Below, piece after piece: positions 8,949 through 17,083 of a DNA stretch of 37,598 bases. Below the pieces are notes generated by a model. The model was not told the DNA's origin. It made no database searches and saw nothing but the letters and a program-made list of their open reading frames with translations. Origin of the DNA: Candidatus Atribacteria bacterium (GTDB lineage Bacteria; Atribacterota; Phoenicimicrobiia; Phoenicimicrobiales; Stramentimicrobiaceae); contig JAKQEP010000114.1 in the NCBI GenBank assembly GCA_029556475.1, positions 1 through 37,598 on the forward strand, given 5' to 3'. A program made the translations under genes and the position numbers. Within the stretch, counting starts at the first letter, position 1. Every line of letters begins with the position of its first letter.

Positions 8949-9818
8949 ATGAAAGAAAAAGAAGTTATCGAATTGCATTGTGAAACTGCGCTAAATCGTC
9001 TGAAACGAAGATTTCCTTATCAATGGGATTTAAATATTTATAGAGGCTGCCACCATGGTTGTATATATTGTTATGCTATTTATTCTCATGACTATCTTGG
9101 TTCTGATAATTACTATAAAGACATTTATGTTAAAACAAATATCATTGAAAAATTAGAAAAGCAGTTAAGCCACCCTGATTGGAAAAGGGAAATCATTAAC
9201 ATAGGTGGAGTATCAGATAGTTATCAGCCTGTAGAAAAAGAATACAAGCTAATGCCAGAAGTGCTTAAATTGTTAATAAAGTACAAAACCCCTGCTATTA
9301 TTTCTACTAAATCAAACCTGATTATAAGAGATTATGAGTTGATTGATGAATTATCCAGGATTACTTGTATCAATATTGCCTCAACTATTACCACAACAAA
9401 TGAAGGGTTAAGGAGAATAATTGAATCTGGTTCAAGTAGTTCAGAAGAAAGATTTGCCATGTTAAAATTATTTAGAAATACCAATGCTTCGGTAGGTTTG
9501 CATGTTATGCCAATTATCCCTTATCTGACAGATGATTATGATGATTTAAACTCACTTTTTTCAATGGCAAAAGACAGTGATGTACATTATGTTCTTACGG
9601 GTACTCTCTATTTAAGGGGAAAAACAAGAAAACAATTTCTAAACTTCATTGAAAACAAATATCCTTGTCTTTCTAAGTGCTATGAGAGCCTTTACAAAAC
9701 CGGTGGGGCTAACAAATTGTACAAAGATTCATTATATAAAATTGTAAATGAATTGAGAGCCAGATACTCTCTTTCAAGTAATTACTCATCTATAATTAAT
9801 CAAAAACTGAAACGTTGA
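8949..9818 (+). CDS. SPL-family radical SAM protein
   Basis: The 289-residue protein has the radical SAM motif CX3CX2C as CHHGCIYC (Cys34, Cys38, Cys41), set in the NIYRGCxHGCIYCYA context of the spore photoproduct lyase/Rv2578c-like group. It binds a 4Fe-4S cluster and generates a 5'-deoxyadenosyl radical. After it come the GGVSDSYQPVEKEYKLMPEVL segment and a TKSNLIIRD strand, both typical of this group. It is a group relative rather than a proven photoproduct lyase, and substrates of most members are unknown. No sporulation gene is nearby to support a spore-repair role. It lies 55 bases before the DMT transporter gene. Confidence 0.8.
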   Translation: MKEKEVIELHCETALNRLKRRFPYQWDLNIYRGCHHGCIYCYAIYSHDYLGSDNYYKDIYVKTNIIEKLEKQLSHPDWKREIINIGGVSDSYQPVEKEYKLMPEVLKLLIKYKTPAIISTKSNLIIRDYELIDELSRITCINIASTITTTNEGLRRIIESGSSSSEERFAMLKLFRNTNASVGLHVMPIIPYLTDDYDDLNSLFSMAKDSDVHYVLTGTLYLRGKTRKQFLNFIENKYPCLSKCYESLYKTGGANKLYKDSLYKIVNELRARYSLSSNYSSIINQKLKR

Positions 9819-9873
9819 TGTAAAAATTTATTGTCATCTAAAATATATAATAAGCCAGGAAGAAGGAATAGTA

Positions 9874-10776
9874 ATGGAGAACAAATTACAAAAACATGAA
9901 GAAGAGAAGATAAATTTTCGAGTATTGTGGGCGGTAGCTGTCACTTTAATTTTTTGGGCTTCTGCTTTTGCTGGGATTAAAGTAGGATTGAGAGAATACA
10001 GTCCGGGGCATTTAGTACTTTTACGTTTTTTAACTGCCTCAGCCGTATTGTTTATCTATGCAGTTCTAACTAAAATGCCATTACCAGAAAAAAAAGATAT
10101 TATAAAAATACTTGTTCTTGGCTTTATAGGAATTACTATTTATCACATTGCACTTACCTATGGTGAATTGAGGGTGACAGCGGGTTCAGCCGGTCTTATA
10201 ATCGCCTCTGCTCCAATATTTACGGCTATTTTAGCTATATTTTTTCTGAAAGAACATATGAAAATATGGGGATGGCTTGGTGTTTTCTTAAGTTTTTTTG
10301 GTATTATCTTGGTGGTTATGGGAGAAGGAGAAGATGTTAGTTTTGAACCAGCAGCCCTTTTAGTCCTATTGTCTGCTATTAGTACCAGTATATTTTTTGT
10401 TTTTCAAAAACCTTTATTGAAGAAATATTCCCCTTTAGCTTTTACTTCTTATGCAATATGGAGTGGTACTCTATTTCAATTGGTATTTTTACCAGGGCTA
10501 TTTCAAAGTATAAGAGAAGCCTCATTAGAATCAACAATTGCTATTGTATATATGGGTATTTTCCCTGCTGCTTTAGCTTATGTTACCTGGGCTTATGTTT
10601 TGTCACATATTCCCGCCTCTGTTGCAGGAAGCTATATGTATATTTCTCCAGTGCTGGTAATCCTGATAGCATGGGTATGGGTAAACGAGATTCCAACATT
10701 TTTATCTATAGTAGGAGGTTTTCTTGCTTTAATGGGTGTTATTATTGTAAATATCTGGGGTAAAGAAAGCAAATAA
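9874..10776 (+). CDS. EamA/DMT-family transporter
   Basis: The 300-residue protein has about ten hydrophobic segments arranged as two EamA repeats (about residues 15-145 and 155-290). The repeats contain the usual landmarks: FWASAFAGIKVGLREYSPGHLVLLRFL in the first, the internal LTYGELRVTAGSAGLIIASAPIFTAIL helix, and AYVTWAYVLSHIPAS...YISPVLVILIAW in the second. The superfamily exports amino acids or other metabolites. The specific cargo cannot be told. GGAAGAAGGA lies just before the ATG. Confidence 0.85.
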   Translation: MENKLQKHEEEKINFRVLWAVAVTLIFWASAFAGIKVGLREYSPGHLVLLRFLTASAVLFIYAVLTKMPLPEKKDIIKILVLGFIGITIYHIALTYGELRVTAGSAGLIIASAPIFTAILAIFFLKEHMKIWGWLGVFLSFFGIILVVMGEGEDVSFEPAALLVLLSAISTSIFFVFQKPLLKKYSPLAFTSYAIWSGTLFQLVFLPGLFQSIREASLESTIAIVYMGIFPAALAYVTWAYVLSHIPASVAGSYMYISPVLVILIAWVWVNEIPTFLSIVGGFLALMGVIIVNIWGKESK

Positions 10777-10899
10777 CAAAACGATTATCAACCAATTTTT
10801 ACTTTTTTAAAACTTACATGTTCTATAAAATAATGAAGTGATGATATTTGTAATTCATTCAGCATATCTAACTTAAGGAATATATTTTGGTGAATGAGA

Positions 10900-12168
10900 A
10901 TGAGTAATTTACAAAAAGAAAAAGCTATATTAATAGGTGTTAACATTAATAAATGGCATAATTTTAATGCATCCATGGATGAACTAAAAAATTTAGCTAT
11001 TTCCTGTGATTATGAAGTAATTGGCCAGTTAGAACAAAACTTAAAAGAGGCCAATAGGTCTTTTTATATCGGTTCCGGTAAAATAGATGAAATTAAAGCA
11101 CTTGCTGATAGGGCAGATGCTGATTTAATAATTTTTAATAATGAGCTGACTCCATCACAGCTTAGCAATTTAGTAAAGGCTTTAAAATACAGGGTTCTTG
11201 ATAGAACCTCCCTTATTTTAGAAATATTTGTGAAAAGAGCAAAAACAAAAGAAGCTAAACTTCAAGTTGAGATGGCGAAACTGCAATACATGCTTCCGAG
11301 GCTTATTGGAATAAATGAATCACTGGCTCAACAAAAAGGTGGTGTCGGTTCTAAGACCAGAGGTTCTGGGGAGAAAGCTTTAGAATTAGATAGAAGACGG
11401 TTAGAAAGAAAATTGTATGAACTGAATAAAGAACTTAATATATTGAGTAACAGGCGTACCATTCAACGAAAAAAAAGGAGCAAAGGGGAGCTTCCCATCG
11501 TCGCTTTAGTAGGTTATACCAATTCAGGTAAATCTACATTGATGAACACTCTTCTGGATATTTCTGGAAAACCTGAGCATAAAAAAGTTGTTGAAAAAGA
11601 TATGCTGTTTGCAACACTAGATACCTCTGTAAGAAAGATTGAAAAAACCGGTTATCCAGCCTTTCTTTTAGCTGACACAGTTGGTTTTATTGATAACCTT
11701 CCCCATGATCTAGTGAAGGCTTTTCGTTCAACTCTTGAAGAAGTAAGAATGGCTGATCTGTTATTACATATTATTGATATTTCTAATCCCGACTATGAAG
11801 GGCAGATAAAAATAACGGAAAATACTCTACAAGAAATTGGTGCAGGCAACATCTCAGTAATTTATGTATTTAATAAAATTGATACAGAATCAGAATTTCA
11901 GGCAAAAGCGGTAAATAATAAAGTGTTTATTTCTGCCAGAAAGAGGATTGGATTAGAATTGTTATTAAATCTTATTTACGAAGAACTTTTTAACAAATAT
12001 ATTGAATGCCTTATGTTTGTTCCCTACAATCAAGGGAAATTATTATCTTATTTAAATAGCAACGCGTACATAAAGACATTTTCACATGAAGAGAAAGGTG
12101 TCTTATTAGACTTGAGATGTCTTAAAAGTGATTACAAAAAATTTTATGAGTTTGTCTATAATAAATAA
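10900..12168 (+). CDS. hflX: GTPase HflX
   Basis: This is HflX, a ribosome-associated GTPase that splits stalled or heat-damaged ribosomes. An N-terminal HflX domain (about 1-195) includes the glycine-rich FYIGSGKIDEI segment and the coiled-coil region before the GTPase domain. Counting from the ATG at 10894, G1 is GYTNSGKST (207-215), G3 is DTVGF (261-265) and G4 is NKID (327-330). Two in-frame ATGs are possible. GGTGA at 10889-10893 directly abuts the ATG at 10894 but is six bases from the ATG at 10900, so 10900 is preferred. Typical length and all GTPase motifs suggest a working protein. Confidence 0.92.
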   Translation: MSNLQKEKAILIGVNINKWHNFNASMDELKNLAISCDYEVIGQLEQNLKEANRSFYIGSGKIDEIKALADRADADLIIFNNELTPSQLSNLVKALKYRVLDRTSLILEIFVKRAKTKEAKLQVEMAKLQYMLPRLIGINESLAQQKGGVGSKTRGSGEKALELDRRRLERKLYELNKELNILSNRRTIQRKKRSKGELPIVALVGYTNSGKSTLMNTLLDISGKPEHKKVVEKDMLFATLDTSVRKIEKTGYPAFLLADTVGFIDNLPHDLVKAFRSTLEEVRMADLLLHIIDISNPDYEGQIKITENTLQEIGAGNISVIYVFNKIDTESEFQAKAVNNKVFISARKRIGLELLLNLIYEELFNKYIECLMFVPYNQGKLLSYLNSNAYIKTFSHEEKGVLLDLRCLKSDYKKFYEFVYNK

Positions 12169-12309
12169 TTGATAATAAAATTGAAAACAATATTTTTTAC
12201 AGATAGTTGACCACTTCAGACAACTTACTATTAAAACCATATTTCAACCCTTATTTCTTTTAGAAAGTGTAATAATATTATTTTTTAAGTATATTGGAGG
12301 AATGCGACT

Positions 12310-13134
12310 ATGATAGAGATTCCTGAAAGCATAAATATAGCAAATCAGATAAATGAGAAATTATTTGGTAAGACTATTTTTAATGTAGTTGCTAACTACT
12401 CACCACATAAGTTTGCTTTTTATCATGGCGATCCTAAAACTTATGGTGAACTTCTTTCGGGGCAGAAAATTGGTGAAAGTAAGGGGCTTGGGTCAATGGT
12501 TGAGATATCTGCTGAAGACAGGCGTATTGTTCTTAGTGAGGGGGCAAATATACGTTTTTTTAAAAATAATGCTAATATTCCATTAAAGCACCAGTTTCTG
12601 CTTGAATTTGATGATGGAAGTGTACTGGTAGTGTCTATACAGATGTATGGTGCTATACAGGTATTCATGAAAGGTTACAATGAAAATAGGTATTATCTGA
12701 TTGCTAGAGAAAAACCTTCTCCACTTCATAATGAATTTGATCTAGTATATTTTAATGGTTTAAGAAGTGAAGAAACAAACGCTCTTTCCGCAAAAGCATT
12801 TCTTGCTACACAACAGCGTATTCCTGGGTTGGGTAATGGAGTTGTACAGGATATATTATTTAATTCCGGCATTCATCCAAAACGGAAGATGAACACTATT
12901 GATGAGAAAGAATATATTAAATTGTTTTACTCTGTCAAATGTACTCTTGGTGAAATGGTATCACTCGGAGGGCGTGATACAGAAAAGGATTTATTCGGCA
13001 GGAAAGGCGGATACAAGACACTGCTCAGTAAAAAAACTGTGGGAAAACCATGCATTCTCTGTGGTACCGTTATTGAAAAAACTTCCTATTTGGGTGGTGT
13101 AATTTACTGGTGTCCCAAATGTCAGCCATTTTAA
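12310..13134 (+). CDS. Fpg/Nei-family DNA glycosylase-like protein lacking the N-terminal catalytic proline
   Basis: The 274-residue protein has the layout of formamidopyrimidine/endonuclease VIII glycosylases: an N-terminal beta-sandwich, a helix-two-turns-helix region (LATQQRIPGLGNGVVQDILF) and a C-terminal zinc finger with Cys248, Cys251, Cys268 and Cys271. Canonical members begin Met-Pro-Glu, with Pro as the Schiff-base nucleophile. This one begins MIEIPE, so Ile replaces that Pro, while the following Glu is kept. A subgroup sharing this change exists among Firmicutes and related bacteria and is usually annotated endonuclease VIII. Whether it is catalytic is uncertain. A GGAGG site (12297-12301) precedes the ATG. 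The gene ends overlapping the convergent phosphate transporter gene by four bases. Confidence 0.8.
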   Translation: MIEIPESINIANQINEKLFGKTIFNVVANYSPHKFAFYHGDPKTYGELLSGQKIGESKGLGSMVEISAEDRRIVLSEGANIRFFKNNANIPLKHQFLLEFDDGSVLVVSIQMYGAIQVFMKGYNENRYYLIAREKPSPLHNEFDLVYFNGLRSEETNALSAKAFLATQQRIPGLGNGVVQDILFNSGIHPKRKMNTIDEKEYIKLFYSVKCTLGEMVSLGGRDTEKDLFGRKGGYKTLLSKKTVGKPCILCGTVIEKTSYLGGVIYWCPKCQPF

Positions 13135-14732
13135 AAACCCATTATTACCCCTCTGGCTATGTTTTCAGCATGGTTGGTAACTCTTCCCAGGTTCATTATG
13201 ATTTCAAGGTACATGGGTCCAGCTTCAGGGCTACAGATGCCTTTTTTTAATCGCTCGTAGTGATTATTCTTTAGATTTTCTTCCATTATATCGCTTTCTG
13301 CCTCAAGCTGGATGGCTTTTTGAGCTATATCATGGTCGTTTTTGTCCAGGGCTTCCATTGAATAAGAGAAAGCATCAATCGCTTTTTTAAATAATTGATT
13401 TAATTCATTTTCAGCCTGGCTGGAAAACACAATATTTTTTTGAGCCTTAAATTCGAATATTTCTATTAAATTATTGGCATGGTCAGCCACTCTCTCAATA
13501 TCAGTAACACTGTGAATTAGAATAGCAAGTTTCTGAGAATCCTCTTTAGAGAACGCCTGTGAAGAAATTCTGGTCAAATAGTCATCGAGAATATGGTGTA
13601 ATTCGTCAACACTCGATTCTTCTGTTTTAACTGTGTTAAAGAGCTCTCTGTCAACAGTAAACATTGCTTTGTTAGCTTTTTCCAACATCCCTTTAGTTAT
13701 ATTTGCCATATGCAAAACCTCCTTTTGTGCCTGAAGAAGAGCTAAACTGGGAATACTTAGTATCTTATATTCCAGGAATTTTATTCCTCGCTCAACTTCT
13801 TCAACAGGCCCCGGTATTACTTTAATGGAAAAAGTACGTATTAAATCAATAAAAGGTATGGTGGCGAAAACAAGAATTATATTAAATAGAGTATGTGCAT
13901 TGGCAATCTGACGAGCTAAATCTGAACTTGTTAATGATATAAGGCGGCTAAAAGGTCCAATAAGAAAAGCAAAAATGGTAACCCCTAAAATATTTACTAA
14001 AAACTGGGACAAAACCAGACGCTTAGCTGATCTGCAAGAACCCAGAGAAGCAAAAAAACCGGTAATTGCAGTACCAATATTGGCTCCCATAGTGATGGCT
14101 ATCGCTGCTGGTAGAGTTAAGGCACCCTGCATAGCCAATGCAATACTGAGGGCAATAGTTACTGAACTGGCCTGAACTATTGCCGTTAATATAGCCCCGG
14201 TAATAATCCCCATGGTTATATTGTTGCTAAAATAATATAGGGCATTCTCAAAAAAAGGAATCTCCTGTATAACTTTGGCACCTTCAGACATAAAGTTCAT
14301 TCCTAAAAAAAGTATGCCAAATCCCAGAATAATTTGGCCAATATTTTGTATTCTTTTTTCTCTGAAAAGGAAAAATAGGAAGGAACCTATAATGATGAAA
14401 GGAAAAAAGTAAAATCCAATTTTAAAAGCAATTATCTGGGTAGTAATTGTTGTGCCAATTTTTGCTCCCAACATTACACCAATTGCTTGCTTTAGATTTA
14501 GCATGCTGGAGTTTAGAAGTCCTACCAGAGTGACTACGGTGATACTTGAACTTTGAATTACCGCGGTGATAAATGCACCAAAGCCAACCGTTTTTAGAGT
14601 ACTGCTGGTTACTTTCTTTAAAATATCTTTAAGGCCTTTGTAAAAAACTTGTTTTAATCCATCGCTTAAAACATACAGGCCATACAAAAAAAGAGCTAAA
14701 CCACCTAAAAGATTAAAAACTATGATACTCAT
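13131..14732 (-). CDS. Na/Pi cotransporter (NptA/YjbB-type) with C-terminal PhoU-like domain
   Basis: The 533-residue protein has two inverted membrane repeats in the first 310 residues, each with the signature of this family: AVIQSSSITVVTLVG and AIVQASSVTIALSIAL. These Gln-Ser-Ser-type motifs bind sodium and phosphate. From about residue 340 to the end there is a helical PhoU-like domain. Such proteins couple phosphate movement to Na+ and can import or export it. The gene lies alone on the - strand, tail to tail with the glycosylase gene and with a four-base overlap. Its start region carries a 14-bp tandem duplication (14721-14755) that creates an upstream five-codon ORF ending at the start codon. 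Confidence 0.88.
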   Translation of the reverse strand: MSIIVFNLLGGLALFLYGLYVLSDGLKQVFYKGLKDILKKVTSSTLKTVGFGAFITAVIQSSSITVVTLVGLLNSSMLNLKQAIGVMLGAKIGTTITTQIIAFKIGFYFFPFIIIGSFLFFLFREKRIQNIGQIILGFGILFLGMNFMSEGAKVIQEIPFFENALYYFSNNITMGIITGAILTAIVQASSVTIALSIALAMQGALTLPAAIAITMGANIGTAITGFFASLGSCRSAKRLVLSQFLVNILGVTIFAFLIGPFSRLISLTSSDLARQIANAHTLFNIILVFATIPFIDLIRTFSIKVIPGPVEEVERGIKFLEYKILSIPSLALLQAQKEVLHMANITKGMLEKANKAMFTVDRELFNTVKTEESSVDELHHILDDYLTRISSQAFSKEDSQKLAILIHSVTDIERVADHANNLIEIFEFKAQKNIVFSSQAENELNQLFKKAIDAFSYSMEALDKNDHDIAQKAIQLEAESDIMEENLKNNHYERLKKGICSPEAGPMYLEIIMNLGRVTNHAENIARGVIMGF

Positions 14733-14755
14733 ACTATGATACTCATACTATGATA
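14721..14755 (-). repeat. 14-bp tandem repeat spanning the phosphate transporter start
   Basis: TATGATACTCATAC occurs twice in a row (14721-14734 and 14735-14748) and a third time in part (14749-14755). On the - strand each full copy carries ATG. The one at 14732 starts the transporter, and the one at 14746 reads ATG AGT ATC ATA GTA TGA. That short frame ends in a TGA overlapping the real start as ATGA. The AAGGAGA ribosome site lies just upstream of the extra ATG, so translation may be coupled through the five-codon ORF. Confidence 0.75.
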
Positions 14756-15390
14756 TATCTCCTTAATTTTGCTAGTAATTTTGAAACAAATAAAAATAAA
14801 ATATTTTAAAATAAATATTTTATTAATAGACTGACTACCAATACTTTGTCGAAGAAAGAAAAAGAACAGGATTATTTAAATAGTTAGGAAAATTCTAAAA
14901 TTCTCATACATATCCATACCTATACAAGTATTATATTATCACTTTCTTCAAAATCTGACAAAAAATATTAAAAAATCTTTATTAAAATTTTAAAAACCTG
15001 AAATAAATATAATATTTAAGAATATCCAGTATTTTTCACTTATTTTGTTAAATTATCGGACTGATTTTATAATACCTATTGAACTGTATCATTAAATCTG
15101 ATAATCATACTGTAGAGAAAGAGTGAATAAATGGAAGTAAAAATATGTTATTTAATTTATAACAGGATTAGTAGAAGCTACTTGATTTTTATTGATAGAT
15201 ATGTTTTGTTTTAGAAGAGTTTTATGAAATAATTAAAAAAAATAATGTTATATGCTAAAATGAAATGTATTGCGTTAAATTGAAATTTATAAAAAAATGA
15301 AAAATTATAGACCAGAATATTAAAATAGTATTTTGGGAGAGGGATCATTAAATCATTTGTTGACCTAAATAAATTTAAGGAGGCAGTAAA
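14756..15390. promoter_or_regulatory. 635-base AT-rich divergent intergenic region
   Basis: This gap separates two divergently transcribed genes, the phosphate transporter (-) and hypA (+). No credible gene was found; the best frame is a 27-codon ORF near 15132 with a poor ribosome site. One inverted repeat is visible, AAAATATTT (14798-14806) and AAATATTTT (14813-14821), with a six-base spacer. It is only A and T and so weak as evidence for an operator. AAGGAGG at 15378-15384 is the hypA ribosome site. Promoters for both neighbours must lie here but none was identified with confidence. Confidence 0.4.
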
Positions 15391-15798
15391 ATGCATGAGT
15401 GGTCTTTAGCTGAAGCTGTATTAAAATCTTCTATTAAAGAGGCAAAAAAAAGAAATTTAAAAAAATTATTAGAAGTTAAAATTGTTTTGGGAGAACTGCA
15501 GGCAATTGAAGAAGAGATTGTAAAATTCAGCTTGGATAGTTTAAAAAAAGGAACTATGGCAGAAGAGGCAACGTTTGTTTTTATAAACGAAAAAGCTACT
15601 TTTAAATGTCGAAATTGCCAGAATGAATGGACTTTAAAAGAAGCAAATATAAACGAAGAATCTATTAAAGAATCTATTCACTTTGTTCCGGAAGTTGTTC
15701 ATTCTTTTATAAGATGTACCAGGTGTGGTAGCCCTGATTTTGAGGTAGTCGAAGGAAGGGGTATTTATATTGATGAGATTACCGGTGAGGATTTATAA
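15391..15798 (+). CDS. hypA: Hydrogenase maturation nickel chaperone HypA
   Basis: HypA delivers nickel to [NiFe] hydrogenase precursors and in some bacteria to urease. The 135-residue protein starts MHEWSLAEAV, with the essential His2-Glu3 nickel-binding pair. It has a zinc site of four cysteines in two CXXC pairs (Cys73/Cys76 and Cys109/Cys112). The insert between the pairs is longer than in enteric HypA, as in thermophile and archaeal forms. AAGGAGG precedes the ATG. It is followed 52 bases later by an ATPase-type HypB, its expected partner. No hydrogenase structural gene lies in the window. Confidence 0.92.
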   Translation: MHEWSLAEAVLKSSIKEAKKRNLKKLLEVKIVLGELQAIEEEIVKFSLDSLKKGTMAEEATFVFINEKATFKCRNCQNEWTLKEANINEESIKESIHFVPEVVHSFIRCTRCGSPDFEVVEGRGIYIDEITGEDL

Positions 15799-15850
15799 AA
15801 AAATTTAAATTTAGAAATTCCTATAAAAATATTTTCAGCAGGAGGATATC

Positions 15851-16582
15851 ATGTTTGATCCGAGAGAAGTTGTATCAAGAGAAAAATTTGCCATTATGAA
15901 ATGTATCATCCCGGTTGTAAGCGGTAAAGGAGGAGTGGGGAAATCCGTAGTGTCTACAGCATTGAGTCTGGCTTTAGCAGAGAGACATAAGACTGGCTTG
16001 CTTGATTTGGATTTCTGGGGTGCCTCCGCCCATATTTTATTGAATGCCAGCGATCAGTTTCCTGAGGAAGAAAAAGGAATATTACCGGAAGAGATAAGAG
16101 GGGTAAAATTTATGTCTGTCTCTTATTATACTCAGGATAAGCCCTTACCCATAAGGGGAAAAGAATATAGCGATGCGTTTTTAGAGCTCATGGCTGTAAC
16201 CAGGTGGAATGACATTGAGTGTTTAGTTATAGATATGCCGCCAGGAATGGCTGACCCCTTCCTGGATTTACTTCAATATGTAAAAAATGGAAGTTTTTTG
16301 GTTATTACCACCTCATCCAGACTTTCTAGCAATATTGTCTCTAAAACCCTTAAAATATTAAAAGAACAGAATTTAAAAGTTCTTGGCTTGATTGAAAATA
16401 TGCGCTCAGTCGGAGATGATAGTGAAAGGATAAGAGACCTGGCCAATAGCTTTAATGTGAAACATCTGGGTTATATTCCTTATTATCATAATTTAGATAT
16501 TCATCTGGGTAACCTGCAGGATTTTATTTCCACTGATTTTTTTCAAAAGATTAAAGCAATTAGTATGGGGCTGGAAATCTAA
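15851..16582 (+). CDS. hypB: ATPase-type HypB (Mrp/MinD-like P-loop ATPase), nickel insertion partner of HypA
   Basis: The 243-residue P-loop ATPase has a deviant Walker A, VSGKGGVGKS (23-32), a LDLDFWGAS switch region and DMPPGMAD (128-135), which places it in the Mrp/Nbp35/MinD class. It lacks the CXXC pair that Mrp-type iron-sulfur carriers have after ENM (here ENMRSVGDD), so it is not a typical cluster scaffold. Its closest known match in layout is the Thermococcus ATPase-type HypB, including RGKEYSDAFLELMAVTRWND before the Walker B-like region. That protein forms a complex with HypA and drives nickel handover using ATP. The HypA gene directly upstream supports this. Some annotators would call it Mrp; the GTPase-type HypB is not seen in the window. 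Confidence 0.78.
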   Translation: MFDPREVVSREKFAIMKCIIPVVSGKGGVGKSVVSTALSLALAERHKTGLLDLDFWGASAHILLNASDQFPEEEKGILPEEIRGVKFMSVSYYTQDKPLPIRGKEYSDAFLELMAVTRWNDIECLVIDMPPGMADPFLDLLQYVKNGSFLVITTSSRLSSNIVSKTLKILKEQNLKVLGLIENMRSVGDDSERIRDLANSFNVKHLGYIPYYHNLDIHLGNLQDFISTDFFQKIKAISMGLEI

Positions 16583-16736
16583 TTGAATTTTATATTTCAA
16601 ACATCTATTAAAAGGGTTGAAATACCCTGGATATAGTCATAGGCTATAATTCAAAATTAAGATTTAACAGATTTTAAACCATTCGCTGTACAACAAAGAT
16701 ATAGATAGCTATGGTTATCAAACGAGGTTGGAATTG

Positions 16737-16910
16737 ATGGATATAATTATTCTAATCAATAGATTCAAAAACTTTTTTAAGCCATACAGGGAATTGTTTA
16801 TACTATTTGGAACTATTCTATTAGTTTGGGTTGTAGTTGCTATAATTATTAAGAAGTTTGTAAGAAAAGATGAAAGAAATGATAATTATCATATTAAAGA
16901 GGATGAATGA
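16737..16910 (+). CDS. Small single-pass membrane protein, unknown function
   Basis: This frame encodes 57 residues from ATG at 16737, nine bases after GAGG (16724-16727). A TTG at 16728 would add three residues but overlaps the ribosome site. One hydrophobic helix (about residues 20-40, LFILFGTILLVWVVVAIIIKK) is preceded by a Lys/Arg-rich amphipathic segment and followed by a charged tail rich in Lys, Asp and Glu. No family is recognised. It lies between hypB and the M20 peptidase gene, with no clear link to either. Confidence 0.5.
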   Translation: MDIIILINRFKNFFKPYRELFILFGTILLVWVVVAIIIKKFVRKDERNDNYHIKEDE

Positions 16911-17083
16911 AAAAATATTTAATGATATGAATTGACATAATAAATTAAGTCTATTATAATTTTTTCTAAATATCTAGTTTTAAGGTATTAATATTCTCAG
17001 AAGGGGGCATAAAAAAAAGAATAGGTTATAAGTAATTATTTTATACAAATAGAAAAAACTAAAAGAAAGATGAGGAAATGTTT

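Noticed and set aside
15132-15215. 27-codon ORF upstream of hypA
   Set aside because: Weak ribosome site, AT-rich, no sign of selection.
15851-16582. Ordinary Mrp iron-sulfur carrier
   Set aside because: The expected CXXC is missing and the gene follows hypA; kept as an alternative only.
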